Source: Candidatus Kaiserbacteria bacterium RIFCSPLOWO2_01_FULL_54_20 (GTDB taxonomy: Bacteria; Patescibacteriota; Minisyncoccia; Phycocordibacterales; UBA2100). From it: a DNA stretch of 36,881 nucleotides. The notes under the pieces were generated by a model that ran no database searches, was not told the origin of the DNA, and worked only from the letters and a program-made list of their open reading frames with translations. How positions within the stretch are numbered: position 1 is the first letter of the stretch; the number at the start of each line of letters is the position of its first letter. The position numbers were made by a program, and so were the translations under genes. This document shows, in pieces, positions 8,228 to 16,830 of this stretch. The DNA lies in contig MFMA01000027.1 in assembly GCA_001783355.1 (NCBI GenBank), forward strand, positions 12,000 through 48,880, in the 5' to 3' direction.

Positions 8228-9976
8228 ATGACACTTCTTCCCGAGCGGCTTTTGAATGTAGCACGGCTCCTGCAAGCGGCATTCGGTGCGTATGCGCTTC
8301 ATATCACACTCATTGCGGTCTTGGGTTTTTTCGCCTCACTTTTAGAGGCGCTCGGTATCAGTGCGGTCATTCCCATTTTCTCATTTGTTACAGGAGGAAG
8401 TGGAGCTGCGGCCGACACGATAACGCACATAATCTCTGGAGTTTTCGCGTATCTGCATATCCCATACACCTTTCGTTTCCTACTTCTTTTCGTGGGAACT
8501 CTTTTTGTTGTCCGTACACTCGCACTCTTCGCCATACAGAACGTCACCGCGCGCATTGTGTTTGGATATGAACGCGACATGCGCAAGAACATGTTCCGGG
8601 TCACATTAATGGCGGACTGGCCGTTCCTTTCTCTGCAGAAGGCAGGACATCTAGATCAGCTTCTTTTAACGAACACAACGAATACGGCGCTTTTTTTTGG
8701 GTTTTTCTCAACGATGGTACTTATTATCACAAAGACCATCGCATATTTGGTGATCGCTATAAACATCTCTCTTCCGGTGGCGCTCCTTTCGCTTCTGGCC
8801 GGCGTTCTTCTTTTTTTTGTTCTCAAGCCGCTTTTCCGCTGGAATAAAGTATTTTCGACGGAAGCCGAAGGCCTCAACCGCTCCGTTGCCCACTACGTTT
8901 CCCAGCACTTAAGTGGTGTGAAGACAGTGAAAGCTCTTGCTGTGGAAGGGCCCGTAGCTCGCACCGCGTCTCGTTATTTCGAAGGGATCCGAAACGTTCA
9001 TGTACGCATCACGACCTTGCGCGGATTTCTTGAAATGGGCGTGCAGTTCGCAGGCCTGGCATTTGTAGCCGGTGTTTTTGCGTACATGTACCGCTCCGGG
9101 AGTTTTAACTTTGCGTCATTTGCTATCATCGTGTACGCCGTGAATCAGATATTTGCACAAGTACAGAGCGCTCAAGTGCAGCTGCATTCGCTGACCTCGA
9201 TGATACCGTATCTTCAGAGCGCGATATCGCACATACGGAGCGCGCGGGAGAGCGGTGAGAGAGAGCATGGCAGCATACAATTCTCGTTCGAGCGTGATAT
9301 AGAGTTTCGGGACGTTTCGTTCTCATATCCGAAACGCACGGGAACACTGGATAACATCTCGTTCCGTGTTCCGCATGGAAAGATCGTTGCCATAGTCGGC
9401 CCGTCCGGCGCGGGCAAGTCCACGATCGCAGACCTTCTTCTACATCTGATCGAACCGTCCAGCGGCAATATCCTGATTGACGGCAGGGACTTGAAAGAAG
9501 TTTCTCTGCATCACTGGCGCAAAGTCGTTGGTTATGTGCCGCAGGAGCCGTTTCTTCTCAACGACACTATCCGGAACAACATCGCATTTTACGACGTCAT
9601 ATCGGACGACGATATGCGTAAATTTGCGGAGCGTGCGAACATACACGATTTCATTGAGACACTGTCGGAAAAGTACGACACTCACATCGGGGACCGCGGC
9701 GTATTTCTCTCTGGTGGTCAGCGTCAGCGTATCGTACTGACGCGGCTTCTCGCGCGGAAGCCGAAACTCCTGGTTCTAGACGAGGCCACAAGCGCGCTCG
9801 ATCCGGAGTCGCAAACCGCTATTCGCAAATCGATCGAAAAACTGCGCGGAGAGGTAACGGTCATAATTATTGCGCACAGTGGCGAAATGCGCGATGCCGC
9901 CGATATCACGATCACTCTCGAGGATGGAAAAGTGCAGAATATTGAGCACCGTTCGCCGAAAGGTGTGGTGATATGA
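8228..9976 (+). CDS. ABC transporter, fused permease and ATPase (PglK/MsbA-like flippase)
   Basis: The 582-residue half-transporter has an N-terminal six-helix membrane domain (about 20-320) beginning with LEALGISAVIPIFSF, the form seen in PglK-type exporters. The ATPase follows, with Walker A GPSGAGKST (391-399), signature LSGGQRQR (494-501), Walker B LLVLDEATSALD (Asp518, Glu519) and H-loop His550. All catalytic residues are present. PglK/MsbA relatives flip lipid-linked oligosaccharides or lipids across the inner membrane. Here it heads the long plus-strand glycan run, and its TGA overlaps the ATG of the following capsule-type gene, so flipping of the lipid-linked glycan built by the neighbours is the likely job. 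It probably works as a homodimer. Confidence 0.85.
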   Translation: MTLLPERLLNVARLLQAAFGAYALHITLIAVLGFFASLLEALGISAVIPIFSFVTGGSGAAADTITHIISGVFAYLHIPYTFRFLLLFVGTLFVVRTLALFAIQNVTARIVFGYERDMRKNMFRVTLMADWPFLSLQKAGHLDQLLLTNTTNTALFFGFFSTMVLIITKTIAYLVIAINISLPVALLSLLAGVLLFFVLKPLFRWNKVFSTEAEGLNRSVAHYVSQHLSGVKTVKALAVEGPVARTASRYFEGIRNVHVRITTLRGFLEMGVQFAGLAFVAGVFAYMYRSGSFNFASFAIIVYAVNQIFAQVQSAQVQLHSLTSMIPYLQSAISHIRSARESGEREHGSIQFSFERDIEFRDVSFSYPKRTGTLDNISFRVPHGKIVAIVGPSGAGKSTIADLLLHLIEPSSGNILIDGRDLKEVSLHHWRKVVGYVPQEPFLLNDTIRNNIAFYDVISDDDMRKFAERANIHDFIETLSEKYDTHIGDRGVFLSGGQRQRIVLTRLLARKPKLLVLDEATSALDPESQTAIRKSIEKLRGEVTVIIIAHSGEMRDAADITITLEDGKVQNIEHRSPKGVVI

Positions 9977-11403
9977 AGGTCTTCCTCATTGGGATCGGGA
10001 GCTTGTTTACCGAGCATATACGCGCGGCAGAGCGGTTAGCGAAAGACCACCAGGTCCTCTATTGGGTACGCCTCGAGGATGTCGTTCCCATGGACACCGC
10101 AAAGTTCCCGGGCACGGTCTTTCACGATTATCGGAATGCGCTTAAAAACATTCCGCCCAAAGAGATGCGAGCGTCCGATTTCGCTCCATGGGGCGCAAAG
10201 GAGATCGCACAGTATTTCGAGACCGAGTCGGAGCTCATGAGCATGATGGACAAATGGTATCCGGATTGGCCGGTCTTGAAGCGAAAAGATTTTTTCTACG
10301 ACCTCTTAAGTTACTGGGGAAGCGTGTTGGATACATATTCTCCGGACGCTATTATCTTTCACGCGCCACCGCACGAGATGTTTAGTTACGTGCTCTACGC
10401 AATAGCTCAGGCAAGAGGCATACGGACACCCATGTTCGACTGTATCCTCGGGCATGACCGCGTGATCTTATATGCCGACTATAAGAAGGGAAATAACACA
10501 CTAGCACGAAAGGCTAAAGCAGAGTTTAAAGACGGATCGGGGTCTCTAAATGACCTTGCGCTTGACTTGCGAGAGTACTACCGGAAAGTCTCCGCATCTC
10601 CAGACCCAACTCCTCCATATGTCGAAGAGTGGAAACTTCAGGCACTCGGATGGGGGAAACTCCGCCGCCGCGCAAAAGCGCTTTTGCCGTTCATTAAAGA
10701 TGGAACGATATTCGAGAGGGCAGCCATGCGATTTTTCAAGTTGCTGAAACCGGGTATTCTTGATGAACAAAAGAAATACGAAAAGTCCGCCGACCTATCG
10801 AAACCGTATGTCTACGCGCCGCTTCATTACCAGCCCGAATGCACGACGAGTCCGCAGGGAGGCATCTTCGTCGACCAGATCCTGATGATAAAGATGCTCG
10901 CGGCGGCCTTGCCGCAGGGCTGGGAGCTGTATGTCAAAGAACATCCGGCTCAACAGCAGGCTCACGGCAACGAATTCACTCCGTATCGGTATCGCGGCTT
11001 CTTCCGTAGCATTGCGGAGCTTCCGAACGTGCGTCTCGTGCCTTCTAGCACGAACACGTTCGAGCTCACCAGATCGTCCAGGGCCGTCGCGACCATCACC
11101 GGCACGGCCGCATGGGAAGCTATTTTGCGCGGCAAGCCGGCGCTCGTCTTCGGGTACCCATGGTTCATGCATGCGCCGGGAATTCTGCGCGTTTCAAGCG
11201 TGAAAGAATGCAAGGAAGCATTCAAGAATATAGAGGGCGGATTTGTGCCCGACGCGAAAATACTTATCAACTACCTTTCCGTCGTCGAGGAAGCGAGTTT
11301 TCGCGGATACACGAGCGGGTACGGCAAGAAGATCGCCGCACTCGATGAAGAGACGGCTATACATGAAATGCACCGCGCACTCGAGGCAGCGCTCGCACAG
11401 TGA
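9973..11403 (+). CDS. Capsule-biosynthesis-type GT-B protein (Capsule_synth/KpsS-like)
   Basis: The 476-residue protein of probable GT-B fold has an N-terminal half with no strong motif. The C-terminal half carries YAPLHYQPE (281-289), a KEHP motif (322-325) and ITGTAAWEAILRGKPALVFG (375-394). These are the landmarks of the capsule polysaccharide proteins related to KpsS/KpsC, which transfer Kdo or other acidic sugars to lipid. A second protein in the window (28017-29534) has the same three motifs in the same order, so they are paralogs. Given two nonulosonate pathways nearby, transfer of a nonulosonic acid is a reasonable but unproven role. Its ATG overlaps the stop of the ABC gene. Confidence 0.6.
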   Translation: MKVFLIGIGSLFTEHIRAAERLAKDHQVLYWVRLEDVVPMDTAKFPGTVFHDYRNALKNIPPKEMRASDFAPWGAKEIAQYFETESELMSMMDKWYPDWPVLKRKDFFYDLLSYWGSVLDTYSPDAIIFHAPPHEMFSYVLYAIAQARGIRTPMFDCILGHDRVILYADYKKGNNTLARKAKAEFKDGSGSLNDLALDLREYYRKVSASPDPTPPYVEEWKLQALGWGKLRRRAKALLPFIKDGTIFERAAMRFFKLLKPGILDEQKKYEKSADLSKPYVYAPLHYQPECTTSPQGGIFVDQILMIKMLAAALPQGWELYVKEHPAQQQAHGNEFTPYRYRGFFRSIAELPNVRLVPSSTNTFELTRSSRAVATITGTAAWEAILRGKPALVFGYPWFMHAPGILRVSSVKECKEAFKNIEGGFVPDAKILINYLSVVEEASFRGYTSGYGKKIAALDEETAIHEMHRALEAALAQ

Positions 11404-11426
11404 TCAAAGTTAGAAAAGGTTTCAAC

Positions 11427-12713
11427 ATGAACAGGATGCTAAAAATACTGAACGACCTTACACCCCTGAACAGGGTTTTTTGTTCAAGTGATTATGATAA
11501 GGCTATCGAATACCTTAAAGACATACTGCCATTTAAGGTCATTAGTTATAACGCGGCAGACGAACTTAATGGCTGGGTAATTCCACCAAAATGGGATATT
11601 AAGGAAGCAAAAATCTTAAAGAACGGCAAAGTGCTCTATGACGGTCTTGCACATCCACTTCGTGTAATTTCATTATCAAAGAGCTTTGAGGGCGAAGTCG
11701 ATTCAGAAGAACTCAAACAACATCTTCACTACGATAGCAGAGATAGCAACTCGATTCCCTACCACTTTAGGCAACAATATAGGAGTTGGGATAGGGATTG
11801 GGGTTTTTGTGTCACGAAGAATTTCTTCGATACACTTGAACATGGAAAATATAAAGTGATCATAGAAACAGAAGAATCAGACGGAATCCTTAAAGTTTTA
11901 GATTACACCCATACAGGTTTATTGGAAGAAACGTTTGCATTTGTTGCCCACCTTGACCATCCCGGGATGGCAAATGATGATTTGGCAGGGTGCGCGGTCG
12001 GGGTGGAGCTTTTAAAAAGGCTTTCTAAAAAAAGAACCAAATATTCATATAAACTGCTGTTGGTACAGGAGATAATAGGTTCGGAACACTATTGGGGGAG
12101 GACAAATGCTGGAAATAAGGAAAAAATACTCGAATCCGTTTTCCTCGAAATGTTGGGAACAAAAACGCAATTAGCCTTGCAAGAATCTCTGGGCGCTACA
12201 TCAAACGTAGAACAAGCAATATCAAAAGCAATGGATGTTTCCGGAATATCGTACCGTAGAGGCCCATTCAATAGCATTATTGGTAACGACGAATATATTT
12301 GGGAGGCATATGGGGTACCTATGGCGAGTTTGTCAAGATTCCCCTATCCAGAGTATCACTCAGATCGTGATAATTTTTCTATAATGTCCGAGACAGCTCT
12401 CAATGAAGCGGTGAATGTATTATTGAAAGCTATTGAATACCTCGAATCGTCCACGCTCATTTTTAAGAAATTTCAGGGAAACATATGTTTATCTAATCCC
12501 AAATATGATCTTTATATTGATACGGAACAACCTGCATTTGGGAATATGGCATCTGAGAACGTACAAAAAATGAGGTTACTAGCGGATTTGATCCCAACAT
12601 TGCACCAGCCAACGACTGTCAAAGTTCTTTCTGGCAGAGTGGGGTTACCAGAGATCGATGTTATGACATATTTACAAAAGTGGGTTGAAAAAGGATTAAT
12701 TGAACTTAAATAG
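11427..12713 (+). CDS. M28-like zinc aminopeptidase-fold protein (DUF2172/DUF4910 type)
   Basis: The protein has 428 residues from the ATG at 11427. Motifs are AHLDHPGMANDDLAGC (His175, Asp177, Asp184/185), QEIIGSEHYW (Glu215, Glu220) and PEYHSDRDN (His311, Asp313). These are placed like the zinc ligands and catalytic acid of M28-type aminopeptidases in the DUF2172/DUF4910 family. The last 60 residues look like a winged helix. Such proteins recur in polysaccharide and lipopolysaccharide clusters with unknown substrate. A GTG at 11400 overlaps the previous stop (GTGA) and would add nine residues. I prefer the ATG because AAAAGG lies at a proper distance before it. The gene is visibly richer in A+T (about 40% G+C by eye) than its neighbours, suggesting recent transfer. 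Confidence 0.7.
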   Translation: MNRMLKILNDLTPLNRVFCSSDYDKAIEYLKDILPFKVISYNAADELNGWVIPPKWDIKEAKILKNGKVLYDGLAHPLRVISLSKSFEGEVDSEELKQHLHYDSRDSNSIPYHFRQQYRSWDRDWGFCVTKNFFDTLEHGKYKVIIETEESDGILKVLDYTHTGLLEETFAFVAHLDHPGMANDDLAGCAVGVELLKRLSKKRTKYSYKLLLVQEIIGSEHYWGRTNAGNKEKILESVFLEMLGTKTQLALQESLGATSNVEQAISKAMDVSGISYRRGPFNSIIGNDEYIWEAYGVPMASLSRFPYPEYHSDRDNFSIMSETALNEAVNVLLKAIEYLESSTLIFKKFQGNICLSNPKYDLYIDTEQPAFGNMASENVQKMRLLADLIPTLHQPTTVKVLSGRVGLPEIDVMTYLQKWVEKGLIELK

Positions 12714-12805
12714 AATAGGAAAATCATTTTCTCCAATGGGGGTAAAGCTTGCTGTCGCACTGGATGGCTGCGCGTCGCAGGCAGGCGTATTCTGATGAAA
12801 TATTG

Positions 12806-12811
12806 TAGAAT
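12806..12811 (+). promoter_or_regulatory. Leaderless-type -10 box of the GNAT gene
   Basis: TAGAAT ends exactly 6 nt before the ATG at 12818. It lies in a 104-bp gap after the A+T-rich peptidase-like gene, so the GNAT gene can be transcribed independently. No clear -35 or Shine-Dalgarno sequence is seen. Confidence 0.5.
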
Positions 12812-12817
12812 ACGGCC

Positions 12818-13363
12818 ATGGAAATAAAACCGTTCATTGAGGGGAACCTTATTGACCTTCGACCTCTTTCGGAGGAAGACGTGAACCAGAATTATGTTGA
12901 CTGGCTGAATGACGCCGAGGTGTGCAGGTACAATTCGCATCACGTTTTCCCCTATACGTTAGAGCTTGCGAAGAGATATGTTGCCGAAATGCAGACAAGC
13001 AAATCGGATGTCGCTCTGGCGATAGTTGCCAAAGACAGCGGAAGGCACATCGGCAACATTGCTCTTGAGAATATTAATCCGATAAGCCGATGGGCGGAGA
13101 TCGCAATTATCATTGGTGAGAAGAAGGCCTGGGGGAAAGGGTATGGAACCGAGGCAATGCGACTCATGCTGCGACACGGATTCATGGAGCTAAATTTACA
13201 TCGCATTTGGATGGGAACCTTGTCGGATAACATCGGCATGCAGAAAATAGCAATTGCCCTTGGGTTCACCGAAGAGGGGCGCTCGCGCAAAGAAGAGTTC
13301 AAAGATGGTACATTCCATGACGTGATCCGTTATGGAATCTTGCGCGATGAATTTGTGTCTTAG
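12818..13363 (+). CDS. GNAT N-acetyltransferase (RimJ/RimL, Acetyltransf_3 type)
   Basis: The 181-residue protein has the acetyl-CoA pyrophosphate-binding motif in KAWGKGYGTEAMRLML (about 103-118) and the downstream NLHRIWMGTLSDN (126-138) and MQKIAIALGFTEEG (141-154) segments of the RimJ-like group. The N-terminal VDWLNDAEVCRY pattern is common in GNATs of polysaccharide clusters. It stands just before pseB, so it could acetylate the 4-amino group of the PseC product (the PseH role). The formyltransferase further downstream is a competing candidate. The start is fixed by a TAGAAT box 6 nt upstream. Confidence 0.75.
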   Translation: MEIKPFIEGNLIDLRPLSEEDVNQNYVDWLNDAEVCRYNSHHVFPYTLELAKRYVAEMQTSKSDVALAIVAKDSGRHIGNIALENINPISRWAEIAIIIGEKKAWGKGYGTEAMRLMLRHGFMELNLHRIWMGTLSDNIGMQKIAIALGFTEEGRSRKEEFKDGTFHDVIRYGILRDEFVS

Positions 13364-13381
13364 AGGAGGTCACGTTTTTCT

Positions 13382-13410
13382 TTGAATAAGTCGAGCTTTT
13401 GTGCTATACC
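13382..13410 (+). promoter_or_regulatory. Possible promoter of pseB
   Basis: TTGAAT (13382-13387), a 17-bp spacer and TATACC (13405-13410), the latter preceded by TGC as in an extended -10. The predicted start lies only a few nucleotides before the ATG at 13421. Confidence 0.4.
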
Positions 13411-13420
13411 GAACGGCAAT

Positions 13421-14428
13421 ATGGCTCGTCGCTCGCCCAGTAAAAGCCTCACCGTGGGGACCTTTCTGAAAGGGAAAACGATCCTTATTACGGGTGGTAC
13501 AGGTACCTTCGGGCATGCTCTCGTCGCTCGCTTGCTCATAGAGAAGGCAGTCAGGAAAATCATCATTCTAAGCAGGGATGAACTCAAACAAAGTCAGCTA
13601 CAGCATCTGTATCCAAACGAGTCGCGTCTGCGATACTTCTTGGGAGATGTGCGCGATAAGGAGCGCCTGATGCGTGCGTTTCGAGGTGTTGATATAGTCG
13701 TTCACGCGGCGGCGCTCAAGCAAGTGCCTGCGACAGAGTACAATCCGTTTGAAGCCGTTAAGACGAATATAGTTGGAACGCAAAATGTCATAGATGCAGC
13801 CATTGACCAGAAAGTACTAAAGGTTCTATTAGTGTCTTCGGATAAAGCGGTGGAACCTATCAATCTCTATGGCGCGACAAAGATGTGCGCGGAAAAGCTC
13901 TGTGTGGCGGCGAATGTGTACGGAGCAGGGTCTACCGCGCTCAGCGTCATTCGCTATGGCAATGTGATAGGCAGTCGCGGCAGCCTCGTTGAACTTATTG
14001 AAAAGCAGCGCGCGGGCGGGGTTATTACTATCACTGATGGCCGAATGACGCGATTTTGGATAAATATTCATCAGGTTATGGACATTGTTCTCGAGTGCCT
14101 TGATGTCATGAAAGGAGGCGAGATTTTTGTTCCAAAGATGAAAAGTGCCCCGGTGCGGGACGTCATGGAGCTTATCGCTCCCGACTGCAAGATAAAAACA
14201 ATCGGCATCAGGCCGGGAGAGAAGATACACGAAATGCTTATTACGCAATATGAGTGCGGGCGTACGCATGAGCTCGCGCATATGTATGTTATCCGTCCGG
14301 AATTCGGCGCGTATGACCCAGCATGGCTTGCACGAACGCCGGCCATTCCAAAGGATTTCTCGTATGGAAGCGGGAACAAAGATTTCAAGCTGACTGAGGC
14401 AGAAGCGAAGACACTTTTTAAGAGATAG
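13421..14428 (+). CDS. pseB: UDP-GlcNAc 4,6-dehydratase (inverting), pseudaminic acid pathway step 1
   Basis: The 335-residue extended SDR has the NAD(P)-binding GGTGTFG (25-31), LGDVRDKERL (74-83), HAAALKQVPATEYNPFEAVK (95-114) and the catalytic block SSDKAVEPINLYGATK (Asp141, Lys142, Tyr150, Lys154), which is diagnostic for the PseB/FlaA1 group. PseB converts UDP-GlcNAc to the 4-keto-6-deoxy-L-arabino sugar in the cytoplasm. A TTG at 13382 would add 13 residues. I chose the ATG because the added part has no family character and a promoter-like sequence lies there. pseC, pseI and a cytidylyltransferase follow on the same strand, which supports the pathway. Confidence 0.88.
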   Translation: MARRSPSKSLTVGTFLKGKTILITGGTGTFGHALVARLLIEKAVRKIIILSRDELKQSQLQHLYPNESRLRYFLGDVRDKERLMRAFRGVDIVVHAAALKQVPATEYNPFEAVKTNIVGTQNVIDAAIDQKVLKVLLVSSDKAVEPINLYGATKMCAEKLCVAANVYGAGSTALSVIRYGNVIGSRGSLVELIEKQRAGGVITITDGRMTRFWINIHQVMDIVLECLDVMKGGEIFVPKMKSAPVRDVMELIAPDCKIKTIGIRPGEKIHEMLITQYECGRTHELAHMYVIRPEFGAYDPAWLARTPAIPKDFSYGSGNKDFKLTEAEAKTLFKR

Positions 14429-14431
14429 GCT

Positions 14432-15463
14432 ATGGCGCGGCGGTCTCTACCGGGGAAGAAATCGAAATATGGCGTTGCGATAGTCGGTTGCGGGAAGATA
14501 GGGGCTCTTTTTGAAACGGATGCCCGTCGGGAGAAGCCGGCCAGTCATGCCGGTGCCGTCGCCAAGAATCCTAAGACCGAACTCGCGGCGCTCGTGGACA
14601 CAAACCCCAGGAATCTTGCAACCGCGGGAAAAATGTTCCCGCGCGCGGCGCGCTACGTGTCCCTTACTGCGTGCCTCGCGGGTGAGCGACCGGACATTGT
14701 CGTCATTGCCACGCCGCCTTTGGGGCGCGTCTCCATCGCGGCGGCGTGCGTGAAGGCCAAGGTGAACATGATCGTATGCGAAAAGCCGCTTGCGGCGAAC
14801 GTGCGGGAAGGGCGCATGATCGCGCACCTGCTCGCAGGTTCGCACACGACGTTCGTACTCAACTACCAGCGGCGCTTCTCGCCCCTTTTCAAGCGTGTGC
14901 GGGCGGATATCAAGCGGGGCGCGATCGGCCATCTCGAGCAGGTAACCTGCTTCTACTCCAACGGGCTCTTCAACAACGGCGGACACATCGTTGATGCGCT
15001 CCGGTACCTGATCGCGGACAAGATCGTTGCCGTTCAGGCGCTCCGCAATGCAAAGAACACAACGCATCCCGTCGGCGACATGAACGTCGACGCGCTCCTC
15101 ACGACGACAGGCGGTGTTACGATCGCACTTCAAAGCTTCGATCAACATGCGTATGCGATACATGACATCCATATCATGGGAAAGAAAGGCGCGATCACGC
15201 TCACGGATTTCGGCCAGCGCGGCATGTGGCGGTCCGTCGGCCACTCGAAATTCGCCGGTATACGCGCATTGTCTGTACGACGGGGGAGAGAGCGGAGGGT
15301 GCCTTTGAGCGCGACGCGTGATGCACTTCTGCACGTCATCCGGTGTTTCGAGCGCAACGTTCGGCCGGAGAGTGGGGTCGAAAGCGGCATCGCCGTCTTG
15401 CGCGTGCTCGAAGCCCTGAAGAAAAGCGCGAACGCGGGCGGAAAAAAAATCCGGGTACAATAA
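14432..15463 (+). CDS. Gfo/Idh/MocA-family NAD(P)-dependent oxidoreductase
   Basis: The 343-residue protein has an N-terminal Rossmann fold with VAIVGCGKIGALFE (15-28) and the family signature VCEKPLAANV (115-124; Lys118 is the usual catalytic lysine). NYQRRFSPLFKRV marks the start of the C-terminal beta domain. It begins 3 nt after pseB stops. Family members oxidise or reduce a ring hydroxyl of a sugar nucleotide or cyclitol. Placed directly before a DegT aminotransferase, it could make the keto group that the aminotransferase then aminates. This is not one of the six standard Pse enzymes, so it points to an added branch such as an amino sugar or aminocyclitol. Confidence 0.78.
   Translation: MARRSLPGKKSKYGVAIVGCGKIGALFETDARREKPASHAGAVAKNPKTELAALVDTNPRNLATAGKMFPRAARYVSLTACLAGERPDIVVIATPPLGRVSIAAACVKAKVNMIVCEKPLAANVREGRMIAHLLAGSHTTFVLNYQRRFSPLFKRVRADIKRGAIGHLEQVTCFYSNGLFNNGGHIVDALRYLIADKIVAVQALRNAKNTTHPVGDMNVDALLTTTGGVTIALQSFDQHAYAIHDIHIMGKKGAITLTDFGQRGMWRSVGHSKFAGIRALSVRRGRERRVPLSATRDALLHVIRCFERNVRPESGVESGIAVLRVLEALKKSANAGGKKIRVQ
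15456..15461 (+). promoter_or_regulatory. Leaderless-type -10 box before the first DegT aminotransferase
   Basis: TACAAT ends exactly 6 nt before the ATG at 15468 and overlaps the stop codon region of the upstream gene. It may provide internal transcription within the plus-strand run. The site could be coincidence since it is also the end of a coding sequence. Confidence 0.4.
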
Positions 15464-15467
15464 CGGT

Positions 15468-16769
15468 ATGAAGAGAAAAAAGGCGCACACCTCGGAGTCG
15501 AAGCTTGCGCTCCGCGGGGGTACGCCGGTCCTCAAGCAGCCGTATCCACCCGTCTACACGGTAGGGAAGCGGGAGATCGTAGAGGCCATTAAGGTTCTGA
15601 AGGAGGGGCCGCTCTCCGATTTCCTCGGTGTTGCAGGAGAATATTTTTTGGGGGGGAAACGCGTGCGTTCGCTGGAACATGCGTTCACGAAAAAATTCAA
15701 GGTGAAGCACGCAGTCTCATTCAACTCCGCGACGACGGCGCTCCACGGCGCGATAGTCACGCTCGGCATCGGGCCGGGGGACGAAGTCATTCTGCCTCCG
15801 TACACGATGTCGGCGTCGGCAATGGCGGTCCTCATGAACGGGGCCGTGCCTGTCTTTGCGGACATTGACGAGATGACCTTCTGCATCGATGTCGAGTCTG
15901 CTCGTACACGCATCACCAAACATACGAAAGCTATTATGGCGGTGAACTTGTTCGGCCAAGCGGCCGACTTTGAACCGCTCCTTGCGCTCGCGAGAGAGCA
16001 CAACATCAAGATCATCGAGGACAACGCGCAGGCACCCGCCGCGAAATGGCGCGGAAGGTACACGGGAACCATCGGGGATATCGGCGTATTTAGTTTCAAT
16101 TTTCACAAGACTATGCAATCGGGCGAGGGTGGAGTGCTTGTAACGAACAACGACGGCTACGCCCTTCGCGCACAACTGTGCCGCAATCATGGGGAGTCGG
16201 TCGTCGACGGCATGTCCGCGTACGACGGCGGGCCCGTTTTCGGAAGTAATTACCGGATGACGGAACTGACTGCCGCGATAGCGGAAGTACAGCTGTCCCG
16301 TCTTGATTTTCTCAATGCAAAGAATCAGGCGCTCGTGCGGTATCTATCAAAACAACTCTCCGCAATTCCGGGACTCACACTTCCGTATGTGGCATCCGGA
16401 AACAAGCACGTCTATTTTGCGTACGTCATAAAAGTGGATGAAAAGAAGCTGGGCATTTCGCGCGACCGTCTCGTAGAGGCGATGCGGGCGGAAGGATTTC
16501 CGATGTCGCGCGGCTATCAGAAGCCGCTCTATCTGTACAAGCTGTTTCAGGAGCAGCAGGCATTCAACAATACGCATTTTCCTTTCAAGAGCGAGGGGTA
16601 CGACGGCGCTCCGGATTACTCAAAAGGCATCTGTCCCGTTGCCGAGCGACTGTATGAAAAAGAATTAACAATGACGCAGATCTGTCAACATCCGCGGACG
16701 AAGAAACACATCGATCTCTTTGTGCAGGCGCTTAAAAAAGTGCTCGCGCATAAAAACGAACTGCAATGA
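15468..16769 (+). CDS. DegT/DnrJ/EryC1/StrS-family PLP aminotransferase
   Basis: The 433-residue protein has SKLALRGGTPVL near the N-terminus, SFNSATTALHGAI (84-96), IIEDNAQAPAA (182-192), and FSFNFHKTMQSGEGG with the PLP lysine at Lys214. The opening with ALRGGTPV is the style of the larger DegT members such as the scyllo-inosose and AHBA-type aminotransferases, unlike PseC, which is present separately downstream. It aminates a keto-sugar or keto-cyclitol using glutamate or glutamine. The Gfo/Idh gene immediately upstream is the obvious source of the ketone. The exact substrate is unknown. Confidence 0.8.
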   Translation: MKRKKAHTSESKLALRGGTPVLKQPYPPVYTVGKREIVEAIKVLKEGPLSDFLGVAGEYFLGGKRVRSLEHAFTKKFKVKHAVSFNSATTALHGAIVTLGIGPGDEVILPPYTMSASAMAVLMNGAVPVFADIDEMTFCIDVESARTRITKHTKAIMAVNLFGQAADFEPLLALAREHNIKIIEDNAQAPAAKWRGRYTGTIGDIGVFSFNFHKTMQSGEGGVLVTNNDGYALRAQLCRNHGESVVDGMSAYDGGPVFGSNYRMTELTAAIAEVQLSRLDFLNAKNQALVRYLSKQLSAIPGLTLPYVASGNKHVYFAYVIKVDEKKLGISRDRLVEAMRAEGFPMSRGYQKPLYLYKLFQEQQAFNNTHFPFKSEGYDGAPDYSKGICPVAERLYEKELTMTQICQHPRTKKHIDLFVQALKKVLAHKNELQ

Positions 16770-16830
16770 ATCCCGCTCGTTCAGTCCGGTCGGTATGCAT
16801 CGCTGCTATTACCAACGTAAAAAGGGCGGG

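Noticed and set aside
8165..8302. Upstream extension of the FkbM gene
   Set aside because: It would run into the divergent ABC gene, and the added residues do not belong to the family. An exact TATAAT supports the start at 8164.
12714..12817. Short plus-strand frame MGVKLAVALDGC... in the gap before the GNAT gene
   Set aside because: It is too short and has no start signal or homology that I recognise. The gap is better explained as the promoter region of the GNAT gene.
14447..15535. Long minus-strand frame opposite the Gfo/Idh gene
   Set aside because: It is antisense to a gene with clear family motifs. Its product is Arg/His-rich with no domain, as expected from the reverse frame of a G+C-rich gene.
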